In this document: positions 20,565 through 31,900 of the stretch, in pieces
How positions within the stretch are numbered: position 1 is the stretch's first letter
Layout of the letters: every line of letters starts with the position of its first letter
Assembly: GCA_945643635.1 (NCBI GenBank)
Contig: CALZFC010000057.1
Location: 357,001 to 421,000, forward strand
Direction: 5' to 3'
DNA from: Allodiplogaster sudhausi
Taxonomy: Eukaryota; Nematoda; Chromadorea; Rhabditida; Diplogasteridae
Length of the DNA stretch: 64,000 nucleotides
The notes under the pieces: model-generated
Seen by the model: the letters and a program-made list of their open reading frames with translations, nothing else
Database searches by the model: none
What the model was told of the DNA's origin: nothing
Made by a program: the position numbers and the translations under genes

Positions 20565-23500
20565 GGAGAGATCGAGAGAGAGCGAGAGAGAGAGAGAGGG
20601 AGCGGGAGAGATCGAGAGAGAGAGAGGGAGCAAGCGAGAGAGAGAGAGAGAGAGGGAGCGAGAGAGAGAGAGGGAGCGAGAGAGAGAGAGAGAGGGAGCG
20701 AGAGAGAGAGAGCGAGAGAGCGAGAGTGAGAGAGAGAGAGAGCTCAATTTGCTCAATTTTCTGTCCCAAAGAGACCATTTTAGAATTTCTTCTCGCTCTA
20801 CGCTTTTGTATCAGTATACATATTTGCTTTCAGTAGATGGCTTTTTTCAGCTCTATTCTAGTTGAGGCGTCCCGCCGAATTATAGGGGTACCATATGCAG
20901 GGAATAAAAGCCACTGCCGAGGACCCAAAAGATTATCTTGGGGATGGAGGTATTGGGTCAGGAAACCAGGGTGGGTTAGCTGTTTTTGTTTAAATGTTCC
21001 TCAAAAACATGGTGGGATAGGGCTTTGGTGAGGCCCAAAATAAGGGTGGGTCGGTCGAATCGACAGTACCTCTTTTTCCCTATGGTCCATATGCGCAAAA
21101 AGGCGTCCCAAAGAAGTTAAGGCATCCCAAAAAGATTTCCAGTTTCCTGTTTTGTTATGTAGCAGATGCCGGCGGCCAACTTTGGCGCTTCACAATTGAC
21201 GAAGATTTAGGTGCCAGATGCCACGGCGCGAATCCCTCCTCCTCTGCTGGCCGGGGCTGCCGTGTCTGGAGCTGTCGCCAAGACTGTCATTGCACCTCTT
21301 GATCAGACGACCAAAATCAACGTTCATGGTTATTTGAACTGTGCTCTTTTGTATTCTAGGGGCTAGTTGACGCAGTGGTGACTTATTCAGAAAGTATTAA
21401 GGTCTGAAGAGAGGATCTCTGATTTGGGCTTCGAGGAGAAGATCGCCGCCATGGCCTGCCGTGGTATGTCTTGCTTCATTTATTTATTTATTTATTTATC
21501 GTACACGAAATTAAAATTTCAATGTGACAGCACAAATATAAGAATGAGAAAATGTCGTCTGAATAGGTGCAACTAGAGAGAAAATTAGGGGAAGTGAGGG
21601 GGGGGGGTAGGGATCGGCGTACAGAGTCGCACCAAGCTGGGGGCGCCACTGCCCGGCATCATCCAATATAATAGTTGTTCATATATTCATCCGCAGACAC
21701 TGTCCCTTCCACTCTCCTCTAATTACAATTTAAAAATCTTGTTGAAACTTGTTTGAAAAGTCGTGGTATTCGAGTAACATTGTGTATGTTCCTCTGACAA
21801 ATATATGTGTTTCTGAAATGGTGAGTGATATTCTATAGAAGTGAATAGCCATTTATTTGCTAGGTGCTTCAAGCGTACCCGACGAAGCTGACTTACACCT
21901 GGCTGCCTTTGCAGAAGGACGGCACCCGTCCTGCTTTCTCCTGCCAAAAAAAGGTTCTTCCTTGCACATTGCCTTCTCTGGTTGTTCACAATGAGCCTTA
22001 TTCGAATCTAATCGCAGCGATCTTAGAACCCAATCGTCACAAATCAGGCTCAACAAAATCATAATTAGGCTCGGAATCCTCATAAATTGCCATGAATGAT
22101 GTCATCGTCTTCCCACTTTCAGAGTGTCTTCGCTCTCTCCACGCGAGACAAGCTGCCTTACGATGCAGAGTCCCGGCTGGTCGCTGCTTTCGAGGAGGCC
22201 AGGGACTTTCTTGTCGCCAATAATCTTGTCAAGGTTAAATTCTCTTTCTTCATCTGTATATATTTAATGCATATCTGAAGCATACGAGTCATGGCTTTCT
22301 GTTCTTATCTTTTGCTGTTTCTTGCGCTCATTCGTCCTCCCGTCTTTCATTGGTATACCCATTTTTAGTAAGTAATATGTTATAAAATCTTAAAGTAAAA
22401 GGAACCATTTTAAGATGAAGTTTATTGAATTATTTACACTGTACTTTCACCGCCATATTATTTCAACGGAATTGATGAGGTTTGTTAAGAACTGCGATGC
22501 TCCGAAGTTTCCTGGGCTGAAGGAGAAGGGAAAGCAAAAGAAGAATGAGAAGAAGGCTGCAGAGAAAGCTGGAACGAGTGAAAAAGCTAAGCAGGTCCTT
22601 CCTCCTTTGCCCCTCTCGTAATCGCTTCTCAGTTTTTCGCACCTCATTCTAAATTAATTTCTTTATCAACTGTAGAAAGAAACGAATTTATCAGCTTACT
22701 GCCAGCATAAAAGTAATTTTTCTTTAACGCATTATTCCTTTTTTGATTTGTTTTCTTTGCTAAGGGGAAACGCTTTGACATCTTTCTCAATGTTGAATGC
22801 CATTGTAGAGCGAATCCGCTGATTGTGAGGGAGGGGGGGAGGAGGAAGTATGCAGTGAAGGGAACAGAGAAGAAGAAACGGAAGAGAGAAACGATGCAGA
22901 GATGCGAGATGTGGAAGACGAGGAAGACGAGGAGTTAGAGGGAGAAGTTGAAGAGGTTATTCGAATTTCTTTGACTTTATTCAAATGGTATTTAGAGGAA
23001 GAGGCAGCCAGAGATGTCAACGGGCCTAACATTTTTGGGCCGGCCCGGCCCATCGGGCCCAAACTCTCGGCCCGGCCCGGCCCGTACATTTCCGGGCCTT
23101 AGAATTTTGGGCCCGGCCCGATTTTCAAAAAAATTATGGTATCAAGGCACCGAAATCACTTAATCTATGTTTTGCTGTAATCATTAATTTGCTTGATACT
23201 GGAGCGGTTTATTTAGCAAATTGGAGTTAATAAAATAATTCAAGTTCATTGAACAACAAATGAGATCGAATCTCAAACAAAAGTGTAACAAAAGAATATC
23301 AGTGAGTGACATTCAACGCATTTTCAAATTTCAGCAGAGAACGGACGACGAGAGAATTAAAGACAGATTCGGCGCCAATGTTTTCCCGCTTTTCCGGAAC
23401 CAGATTTCTCAGATCAGAGAAGGAGCGCTCAGCTGTTGCCGTAGAGGCAGGAATGGCATAAGGCTGACATACAATGCGAGAGAGAATGGGGAAGTCGGCA

Positions 23501-24526
23501 GCCCGTTCTTTCCAAGCCAGTAAAGGGTCATCATGAGGGGGGGAAAGACGCAACTAGATAAGAGTCTACTTCAGAGAGTACGTTATCACCGGAAGCATCA
23601 AGATCATCGTATTCCGTGCGTGGTAGCTTAGGGGCCTTAGCTTGCGAAGAAGAAAGAGCGGCACCATCAACGTTTTTTACAAGTTCTTTCAGTTCAAGAA
23701 TGATCTCTCGTCGTTCTGCATCATTGGCCAGACGGCAAGAGTGACGAATTTGAAAGGTGTAGTAAAATGTGTCAACTATATAACCCTTGGCCGTTCCCCA
23801 TGGAATGTTGGGCCCGCCGGCCCATCGGGCCGGGCCGGGCCGGGCCGGGCCGTTGACACCTCTGGTGGCAGCTATGTATGTATTTTTTTTTAAATTTAAA
23901 TGCATACACAAAGGAAAACATAAGACACCGTAGGGAAAAAAGAGTTATTATTTCTTGGAAGATATCTTCGATGTAAGAAGAGATATATGGTTTTTTTTGT
24001 CGAGCATTTGGACCTTCCCGAAAATTCCCTAATTTCTCATTTGGGACCTCCCGTGAAAATTTTCCCGCCATTGGGCACATTTAAACACTGCTTTTGATTT
24101 CGCAGGATGCCTTCTCAATGTCCGGATGTCCGGCATCTCGCGCAGTAAGCCCCGCGCTATCTTCAAGATCCTCCTCCCCTCAGGCCTATCGCGTCTCTTC
24201 TCCATCGTCGGAGGCTTCACCGCCTCCGCAGCATCAGCCTGTTTCCTTCTTCACGTCAACTCTCGTGCCCCACGTGGTATCCAGACTTGCGGTGGACTAC
24301 GACAATCTGTTAGTTATTGGAAGAAAAATTAAACATGTGCTTACATTTAAAAGTTTTTCTATTGTCTGATAGCTTTCTGTCTCAAACACCGCCCAAACGC
24401 TTCTCTCTCTCTCTCTCTCTCCCTTCTCTCTCTCTGTATATCGCTCTCTCCTTTCTCTCTCTCCCTCTCTCTCTCTCTCGTATATAGCTCTCACTTTCTC
24501 TCTCGCTGTTTATCGCTCTCTCACTC

Positions 24527-24570
<44 letters not shown>

Positions 24571-25182
24571 CCTCTCATGTCCCTCAACTGTAAAATGTTA
24601 TCACTTCTTTCTAGCACTGATAATCATCTGATCCTTTTGCAGCGCTAACTCATTCTATTCCTACGTGAGAGGCCTCAACAACAACAATGAGAGCTTGCTG
24701 ACTAGGACTCTCCGAAATAATTCTGCAAGAGTAAGTAGCCCTTTTCCTTGAATTAATTAATTTATTACGGTATTAAAAATTTATACACATGGTAACGAAT
24801 AATAGTAAATAAACCAAGATCTTCTAACAGATGCGTCAAATAAAAGCACCATTAGGGGAGGGTTCGTCAATTAGATTGGGTTCTTCTGTTGGAAGAAATA
24901 CGTAATAATATAGTATTTATACCAACAACAATAATGTATTTTGCAGTTCTTTTTTTGTGCATTTTGTCATGGTTGCGTGAATATATATAAGAGATTGCAT
25001 GCTAATTGTCAGAGATTGTTTTCTTATAGATACACATGTGCCTGGAGGAGCTCTCTCAGGTTGCCGCGCACCTTGACGATGCCCCGCCTCCTCGCCATGC
25101 CCCGCCTCCTCGCGATGCCCCGCCTCCACTCATGACTCGTGGGACGTTTAAGAGTGGAAGCAGTTTTTTTTTGTTTAAGTAA
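19909..25182 (+). CDS. PWWP-type chromatin-associated protein with in-frame carrier-like exon
   Basis: Eleven exons: 19909-20185, 20333-20517, 21211-21328, 21402-21463, 21864-21953, 22123-22233, 22415-22594, 22809-22955, 24106-24308, 24643-24730 and 25030-25182. All phases agree. Total coding length is 1614 nt (537 residues), open to TAA at 25180. Order: MRARAVVSP start, Lys-rich disordered region (KKAKKE repeats), a segment resembling the first helix of a mitochondrial carrier (GAVAKTVIAPLDQTTKI), a PWWP-like core (GSLIWASRRRSPPWPAVV, then LPYDAESRLVAAFEEARDFL), a basic stretch (KEKGKQKKNEKKAAEKAG), an acidic stretch (DVEDEEDEELEGEVEE), a Ser/Pro-rich stretch and a final (DAPPPRHAPPPR) repeat. 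A nuclear, histone-mark-reading role is inferred from the PWWP motif and charge pattern. Intron 8 holds a hAT element. An AATAAA lies near 25,220. The seventh exon's AAG acceptor is the weakest call. Confidence 0.7.
20249..20279. repeat. 31-bp perfect palindrome
   Basis: ATCTACATATGTAC and its exact reverse complement around a 3-nt centre, in the first intron of the PWWP gene. Confidence 0.8.
20525..20750. repeat. GA microsatellite in PWWP gene intron 2
   Basis: Long (GA)n with GGGAGCGAGAGA interruptions following the exon 2 donor. Confidence 0.8.
21475..21535 (+). repeat. Possible retrotransposon tail
   Basis: (TTTA)n followed by TCGTACACGAAATTAAAATTTCAATGTG, in an intron of the PWWP gene. 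Similar TTTATCGCACATTCC sequence occurs near 34,750 and 35,585. Confidence 0.3.
23009..23864 (-). mobile_element. hAT element 1, non-autonomous with transposase C-terminus
   Basis: Ends are CAGAGATGTCAACGGGCC and, reverse complemented, CAGAGGTGTCAACGGCCC, followed inward by GGCCC-rich runs. Flanks give an 8-bp target duplication with one mismatch (GAGGCAGC at 23001-23008, GTGGCAGC at 23865-23872). It lies inside intron 8 of the PWWP gene. Confidence 0.85.
23299..23800 (-). pseudogene. hAT transposase, C-terminal dimerisation region
   Basis: The minus frame 23553-23299 reads DPLLAWKERAADFPILSRIV, IPASTATAERSFSDLRNLV and VFNSLVVRSLLKFE, the typical hAT C-terminal dimerisation motif. The upstream part (ILELKELVKNVDGAALSSSQ to LSEVDSYLVAS) is in another frame. 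The switch falls at a C-run near 23,540. The N-terminal and catalytic regions are missing, so the element cannot move itself. Confidence 0.85.
24395..24580. repeat. CT microsatellite in PWWP gene intron 9
   Basis: (CT)n with GTATATCG interruptions between exons 9 and 10. Confidence 0.8.
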
Positions 25183-25948
25183 CTGAACCGTCATCTTTTC
25201 GATGACGTACTAATATACAATAAAATTTATTTTTGCTAAATTTCCTGCTATTAATTCAAACTTGTGAAGCCTTGAAACATCTTAAATCCATTCCCTTTAT
25301 TTAAATATCTTGTTCATTCTGTGACACTTTTATTATTTATTGTAATTTATCGCTAGAATTGACGATGAGAAGTAAGAAAAATGTGAAGTACAAATGAATG
25401 TAAGCAGAAGATCGTAAGAGGCAAGAAATGATGACTATTGTGAAATGAGTAGTGAGAGGGAGGGATGCATTTCGTAGAGGAATATTGATTGATTTTTTCT
25501 TCATTGATTGGCAGTAGACATGGAACCCAGTAAAGAAAAGAAGTGGTGATTATGCAGATTGAGGAAAATGTCACCGGACGAGAGAATCTTCGTTAGAATG
25601 TGCAGGATTGAGAAGTGTTATTTTTGATTCCGAAAACTTACAACGAAACAAAATTGAAAAGCCATGTCTTATAATTGTAAATGGTACAATGAATAGGCGA
25701 TGAGGTTATAAAAGTTCGGCTGAATTAAGAAATTGCGTTCTCACTGTTACCTGAGAGAGGAGTAAAGTTGTGCTTTTCTGTCATACATATATTGCCATTT
25801 TAGAAAGCACACTATCTACAAAAATGAAAAAAAGACTGCAACAGTGAGATATTAAATAAATTAGTCGTTGAATGTAAGTTTAAGATATAAACAGATTAAA
25901 TTTTAAAAAAAATAGTAAAATTAAGTTTTTATTTATTAAAATTTCATT
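25183..25948. other. Intergenic between convergent genes
   Basis: Holds the PWWP gene 3' UTR with AATAAA near 25,220. Nothing else is recognised up to the stop codon of the GPCR-like exon at 25,949. Confidence 0.4.
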
Positions 25949-26563
25949 TCAATAAATAAAAACAGATAAATGATCCGAGAACGCGGCTGCGTCCGGCTTG
26001 AGGCAGTAGCAGAGCTGCACGCGGCCCGGGCCGGCCCGACCAGGCCCGGTCCAAGGGCCGGCCGGGCCCAAACTTCCAAGGCCCTCTAGGGCCGGCCCTG
26101 AGCCCGATTGGGCCCGATTTTCAAAAAATTGCTAGCGAACACGCTTATGAAAGACCGAATTTTATTGCTCATACATAATATTGTAGTTCAGGAGTTGTAT
26201 TCCTCTTCAGAATTAAATAAATGAGATGCCTTGTGAACGGCAAGATAGAAGAAAAAAATTTTCGCTAAGAAAATTACGAATTAGAAATTGGGATCAGACG
26301 TATTTAAAAATCGGGCCGGAGCGGGCCGGCCCGGGCCGGGCCCAAAATTCAAGGGCCCAAAAACTGCGGGCCGGGCCGGGCCGGCAAAAAAAATTTGGGC
26401 CCGCGTGCACCTCTGGGCAGTAGCACTCGAGGAGCTTGAGGGCGGTCGGCTTGAGGAGGCGCTTCATTTGGGGCGAGTAGAAGATGTACAAGTAGAAGAC
26501 GAAAGCGTGGTGCGTGTAGAGCAGCATGTGCGCGGCCAGCTACACCTCTTGCATCCAGGACTC
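25949..26563 (-). pseudogene. GPCR-like terminal exon interrupted by hAT element 2
   Basis: On the minus strand, after the acceptor TCTCTGCAG at 26564, the exon reads ESWMQEV, a TAG at 26542-26540, then LAAHMLLYTHHAFVFYLYIF and YSPQMKRLLKPTALKLLECY. This resembles helix 7 and the cytoplasmic tail of a seven-transmembrane receptor. At 26415 a 406-bp hAT element interrupts it. On the far side the frame resumes (LKPDAAAFSDH) and stops at 25951-25949. Removing the element and one 8-bp duplication restores the same frame. The TAG could be avoided only if a GTGTAG acceptor without pyrimidine tract is used. Upstream receptor exons were not found. Likely dead. Confidence 0.55.
26010..26415. mobile_element. 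hAT element 2 (MITE), perfect 8-bp duplication
   Basis: Ends CAGAGCTGCACGCGGCCC and, reverse complemented, CAGAGGTGCACGCGGGCCC, with GGCCC runs inside. Flanked by GGCAGTAG on both sides (26002-26009 and 26416-26423), an exact hAT-type duplication. It has no coding capacity. Confidence 0.9.
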
Positions 26564-27972
26564 CTGCAGAGAGAGACTTGGGTTACGGTAAGGTACTTTA
26601 TTCTCGATTTAATCTCAGGTTTACTTAGTAATTTATTTGGATAAATTGGCGGTTAAAATACTGTCAATGGTGCTAACAATTGCTGATAATATATTGATTT
26701 GTTAGACTGGTAATAAATATGTAACTGGAATGTTTTACAAATACATTTCATTACGGGTTTATTATTAGTCATCTAAAGTACAGTACACGCTTATCATTGC
26801 TTTAGTGGCATGGCGTTCTTTTATGTTTTACGCCTATATATGAACCACCTGATCATTGTTATTCACCTAACTTCATTGTATGTATGTGCATCGTTATGAG
26901 AAAGATATTCGAGCGAGAGAGAGAGACCGAGAAAGAGGCAGACGGAGAGAAATAGCGAGAGATGGAACGAAGGCGATAGAGAAAGAGAGAGGGGAAGAGA
27001 TAAATCTCTCAAGAAAATTATTTCAGCAGTTTTCTAATATTCTGAGATTGACTCTGTATGTGAATGTGAACAGCGCAAAGATCAGCTTGAAGAGATACCC
27101 GCGACACTCATCTTTAACTCTCTGTTCTATCGGTCTCTCTCTCTCTCTCTGGTTCTCTTTCTCTCGCTCTCTCTACCTCTCTCTCTGACCATCTCACCAT
27201 CACTCATCCTATTATCACCGTATGATTATGGATGGTGGGATGAACAGAACGTAGATTCATGGTACACATGCAGTCATGGATGCCAATACAATAATAAACA
27301 TAGATAGGTACTAAAATAAAGTAAATAAAAAAATGAACAATCTAAAAACGGGAAAGTTTTTTTTAAAGTTGTTTCAAGAAGCAGGATAGGATTAATTCCT
27401 AGCAAATCATTACAATGTCCGATTATTCAAAGAATTTATTAAAGTTGAATCAGACTGTCCCTATTCTCAACAGTCTGACAATATCTTTCAGACTGTAGAG
27501 AATAGAGACAGCCTGATAAGAAATATAATTTCTTGGAGTATTGTCAGAAGCACGGAATAGAGGAATAAGTTTGAAAGATCAACCCCTAGTTCGTGAGGCT
27601 GGAACTCATACTTTGTTAACAACTTAAAAATCACATTGTTATGTATAGTTCATCATTATTGAAATTTCAACGAATTGGTATGTATAAATTACAAAAAAAT
27701 AGACTACACATGTATAGAGTGACTGCTCGAACTTTTCATTAAGCTCTGTTTCCTGCTTGTGAAAAAAAAAAATTTGGTCATGGAATACTTTGAATTAATA
27801 GGCTCAGATTAATTAAAATGGCAGCTGTGCTTCCCGAATAAGAATTTTAGTAGATCTCTCGGCGAAATATAGCGAATTTGCAACTTACAAAACGCAGTGA
27901 GGAAGTGGACTCTGTCATCATCTCATTCAAAGTGGTACATATGAAGTGTATTGCGTAATAATTGGTATCAGG
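26564..27972. other. Intergenic with GA/CT tracts and repeat family R1
   Basis: Contains GGGTTACGGTAAGG near 26,580 (same core as the 18.98-kb minisatellite), GA and CT tracts at 26,910-26,995 and 27,135-27,185, and at 27,215-27,285 a sequence similar to 31,255-31,320 (GATTGTGGATGGTGG, GATTCATGGTAAACATGCAG). A pre-miRNA-like hairpin lies at 27,449-27,517. No supported gene. Confidence 0.45.
27449..27517 (+). ncRNA. Candidate miRNA-type hairpin, 69 nt
   Basis: The left arm begins ATCAGACTGTCCCTATTCTC and the right arm ends GAATAGAGACAGCCTGAT. The two 29-nt arms pair at 26 of 29 positions by my count, with an 11-nt loop (ACAATATCTTT). Size and pairing fit an animal pre-miRNA, but a tiny MITE or chance fold is also possible. 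The strand is arbitrary. Confidence 0.35.
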
Positions 27973-28410
27973 CAGAGGTGTCAACGGCCCGGCCCGGCCC
28001 GGCCCGGCCCGCGGGCCGGCCCGGTCCAATTTCTCAGGGCCCCGGGCCGGGCCCAAAAAAGTTGGGCCGGCCCGCAGGGCCCGTTTGGGCCCGATAAGCA
28101 CACGAGTCGTCCAGCCAAGACGACTGGTGGCACTTTTAAGAGCAAAACTTTCTTCATTTGTTCATTTTTCTCCTAAAACGTTTTCTACTATACATTAAAA
28201 TGAATATACATAGCATGAACATGACAAATTTTGAATTTCAAAATATTCTTTAGCTCGTCGGACTTTTTTCCCTCCAGAATTTTTGAAAATCGGGCTCAAA
28301 CGGCCGGGCCGGGCTCAAAATTCTAGGGCCCGGAAATCGCTCGGGCCGGCCCATACCTTGGGCCCGACGGCCGGGCCGGCCCAAAAATGTTGGGCCTGTT
28401 GACACCTCTG
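27973..28410. mobile_element. hAT element 3 (MITE)
   Basis: Both ends carry CAGAGGTGTCAAC followed by GGCC-rich runs. Flanks are GTATCAGG and GTATCAAT, an 8-bp duplication matching at six positions. About 170 bp of AT-rich non-coding core separates the GC-rich ends. Confidence 0.8.
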
Positions 28411-30086
28411 GTATCAATACGATCGCATCCATGTCGGCCTCTTTTGACTGACTAATAACACAGAATGGCGTAAAGCAAACAACCGTACGAAAGCTTTCAA
28501 CTCATTTCATATCAGTAACTTCTTTTGTAAATTAGAGGCTCTCTCTCTTCTACCTTTCCATTAGGATGAATGTACTTTATTTCGAATGTTCCCGTGCATT
28601 TCGACCCTTTTGGGTGACTAATAACACTGAATGGCAAAAGACAAACAACTGTACGAAAGGCTTTCGACTCAGTTCTAATCAGATACCACTTACAAATGTA
28701 GGTAAACATGAAGCATATATTTGATCGTTTCTCTACGGACGTTCTCTTCGTTTTACTATTGCAAATTCGACATTGGTAGTACCCCAGGGCTTTGCTGCTT
28801 TTCTCCTTCAACATTAACTGTCTGAGTGAATGTCTGGGACTTCCGAGAAAAATGATCGGATTAATAATATATACCCTTGCTACTATTCGGCCATTTACAA
28901 GGTGCCTTTGTTGCTTGCTTTGCATTAGTCGTTGTTTTCTTCCTCGTACAGTGTAACACTGTATCTACTCGTGACAGCACTTCGATGATGTTACACTGTT
29001 TCGCCTCCTCTTTTGTCATTCCATGCTTCTTCTCTATCTGCCTATCCTTTTCTCGATCTTTATTTCTTTCACAAGTTTATCTCTCACCGTATTCTGACTT
29101 GTTTTCAATCATTCCCTCTTATTTCTCCACCTATCTCTTGCCATCCTAACTCATCTACCGCATTTGATCTTTGTCAGCTTATTCCACAATCAATTCTTCC
29201 ATGTCCGAAGCAAATTCGTGATTCGAAAAATATTTATGAAATTTGCAGAGAAATTCTTGATTGCCATTCTCCGTTCGGCACGCATTCTGACAATGATTGG
29301 AACTCATAACGGTAATATTTTATCTGCCTATTATCAGTTAAAATGCACATTTTTAAAAATCAGTACGTGATAATTAGGTAGAGATTCAATCGGCATGGAG
29401 GTGGTCGGTGACTTGATGCTCCATTCAAAATGACAGAGTTAACCACAAAATCCGCTGCTCGAAAATAGCACGCGCGTATGAGAGTGCGAAGGGCAGCGGC
29501 AAATTGAAATATCACATATTTTTTCGGTGATCGCCCCCCTTTAATCATTATTCAAAATATTCATCAATAAAGTTGCCAAGAAAATTAGAATACATGCCTA
29601 AAGTTATCGCTCATGCAGCAAGATCAGATGTCGCGTTTCACTGTAAAGTAGTTGCAGATGTCACGTTCCTCTACTGCAATGATCGCCTGCTTGAAGCCCT
29701 TATGTTAGGCTTGACGAATTCATCTCGCTGGATCCACTGCTTCTCCTCACAATCAATCTGCCTCTTCTGATATCCGACATTCCACTGGAAGTAACGTTCC
29801 CTCGATCTGCTAGCTTGCTTGCTGCTTGTTTCTCTATATCTGTTGTCCTCCTCTCTTTATCTCCGCTCTCTTCCTTGCCACTATTGCATCGTCATCTCTT
29901 CTTTCCTTTCTCTGGCATTCACAAATTACTTTTTCTGCCGGCTGCTGGTCAGCAAGAGACGAGAGAGTAGAGAGCATAGAGAATTCGCTGGGTACTGTAA
30001 TGGAAAATGTCGGAAACTGATTTATTTTGAATGAAAGAAGATGATTCAGAGCGAGAGAGCATCGGACCTGAGGACCAAAACAGATA
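28411..30086. other. Intergenic with dispersed repeat R2
   Basis: Contains repeat pieces shared with the 43-48 and 60-64 kb regions: CTAATAACACTGAATGGC (28,618), CCCTTTTGGGTGACTAATAA, and GTGTAACACTGTATCTACTC (28,950), similar to 47,490. 29,530 shares TTCGGTGATCGCC with 2,500. No exon can be supported. Confidence 0.4.
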
Positions 30087-30712
30087 ATATAGAATACTGC
30101 GAGTGAATGTATGTAAGGATCCATGGTTATTTTCCTAGCTTTCCATGATGATTCCAATAAGACACCTGGTCATGGAACATTTAATAAAGATCAAAATTAT
30201 CAACCCATATCCACCATCATCAATTCATCGTCATCAATTTCGTCTCTACACTCGTCGAGAAGGAGACTGGCGGCCCTTCGTTTATTCTTACCTTTTAAAT
30301 TGAATTTTTGTTTGTTACCTTTCATCTAATTTGTAAACAAAAAATTTGCAAAAAAACACAAGTTTTTTGCAAGAATTTAGATGAGCGCTGCATGCATGAG
30401 CAAGGACATATCGGCCGGAGAAAAATATTCATAGGATTCTGTAGGTATTTATGACTTCTGCACACTCTCTCGTATCGCTATAAGCGAAAAAAGTGCTGAA
30501 TATGTTTGTATACCTTCTGTGATATCAATATCCCGAAAATTTAGTGGCTCGTCACGGACGGCTCGAGCTGCTCGGAGGTTGTTATACATGAGTTTGTTTA
30601 AAGCTGTTTTGAAAATCTAACCGTACAATTGTTTCTTTCGGCCCGATTGGCGAGCACCTTCTCGATCTCTCCGTGTTCGATCGTCAAATAAAGCTTGTCG
30701 CGCAACCCGCAG

Positions 30713-30811
30713 AAAGATAGGATCGAATCGGATGCCGACGCCACACTCACGTTGCAAATTTTGCAAGTCATTTTGGACTGCTACGCCGATACTCAGTTCT
30801 CGTTTGAAAAG
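30713..30811 (+). other. Candidate exon upstream of the BTB gene
   Basis: A 99-nt, phase-0 open segment after CCCGCAG with donor GTAAAG reads KDRIESDADATLTLQILQVI, then LDCYADTQFSFEK. The opposite strand also has an open frame (CGLRDKLYLTIEHGEIEKVL), so the coding strand is uncertain. It is mirrored in the right arm near 39,545-39,645. Confidence 0.3.
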
Positions 30812-31024
30812 GTAAAGGGAGTTAAGACTTATGTAAATACCGTACTTTAGATGATTTTGTGTTGTCAGTTCAGACAGATTTTTGCGACAAAACTAAGGCC
30901 ATGCTGCTGCTACGTTGTAGTGGACAGGGAAAATAAAGGCTGATGCAACTCGTGCATTCGGTCACATGTTGGAAGATGCTCAGCAATGATTACGATCGCG
31001 CATTTTATCACGGGCAGAAGTCCT

Positions 31025-31026
31025 CT

Positions 31027-31065
<39 letters not shown>

Positions 31066-31320
31066 CTCTCTATATTCTTCGCTCTCTCTGTTCTAATCTC
31101 TTGCCAACTTTGCCCACTCACGCAACATTGTGTTTGTCCATTTGACCTTTGTCTTTCTCTTTCTGCTATCACCTTCTCTAACCAGCGCTTACTAATTTTC
31201 TCCTTGCCGTCTCTCTGTCTCCTCTACTTTTCTCGCCGCATCTCATCCTAACGTCACCTTATGATTGTGGATGGTGGAAAGAGCAGAACGATGATTCATG
31301 GTAAACATGCAGTCAATGCA
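31025..31320. repeat. Repeat family R1 with CT tract
   Basis: A (CT)n tract is followed by ACCTTATGATTGTGGATGGT and GATTCATGGTAAACATGC. A second copy is at 27,130-27,285 and the mirror copy at 39,030-39,330. Confidence 0.5.
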
Positions 31321-31384
31321 TTTGCATATGTCGTTATGAATGGGAAGATCAAAGGCATCGGCATTCAGTTAGTTTTCCCTCGAT

Positions 31385-31745
31385 GCTGAGATGTGCACTG
31401 CTCGCACACGTATGTCACTGGAGCCTGGTCACCTCCTCGGGACGTCGCGCACCCCGCATACATACCACACTGGGAACCTGCCAACCCCAGTACGGTGTCG
31501 AGGAGATCTGCTGCTGGCTGCATCAACCCCCCCCCAACCCTCCCCCGCTCTTCATCAATTTACAATAGATCTTTCCTACAATTTGTTATTCTTCTTCTTC
31601 TTCTTCTTCTTCTTCCTTTCCACCGATTATTGCATTACATTTTTCTTCAAAACGCAATACTTGTATCTTGCAATCTTCTCGTTCTCAATCTCTTAATGTC
31701 GCCACATCTTAGTGATGTATTGAATAAATAAATAAATAAATAAAT
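31385..31745 (+). mobile_element. Probable LINE 3' end with (AATA)n tail
   Basis: About 340 bp of non-coding sequence with C-runs and (CTT)n, ending GTATTGAATAAATAAATAAA. This terminal tetranucleotide tail is typical of non-LTR retrotransposon 3' ends. No reverse transcriptase is seen next to it. The mirror is at about 38,600-38,960. Confidence 0.35.
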
Positions 31746-31900
31746 TCTAGCCAATGTGGTTGTGCACGTCGAAAGTCATGGGTCCCAGGTTCGAAGCCGC
31801 GCGCGTGCAAACCCTTTTGCGGGCTTTTACCACGGGAGATCTGTAAAACAAACATCGGTTCTGACCTTTGTGTGCTTCGTGGAGCAGAATGATGCATTGG
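31746..31900 (+). repeat. tRNA-derived SINE-like sequence
   Basis: TAGCCAATGTGG (A-box-like) and GGTTCGAAGCC (B-box) lie about 40 bp apart, directly after the (AATA)n tail. The mirror is near 38,445-38,598. Confidence 0.35.

Noticed and set aside
24126..24332. Alternative frame with a hydrophobic segment (LSRLFSIVGGFTASAASACF)
   Set aside because: Its C-rich third positions looked coding, but only the other frame (SMSGCPASRAVSPALSSRSS) keeps phase with both neighbouring exons of the PWWP gene.
31393..31731. ORFs of 101-112 residues
   Set aside because: All three frames are open over the same stretch and end in the (AATA)n tail; better explained as retroelement 3' UTR.
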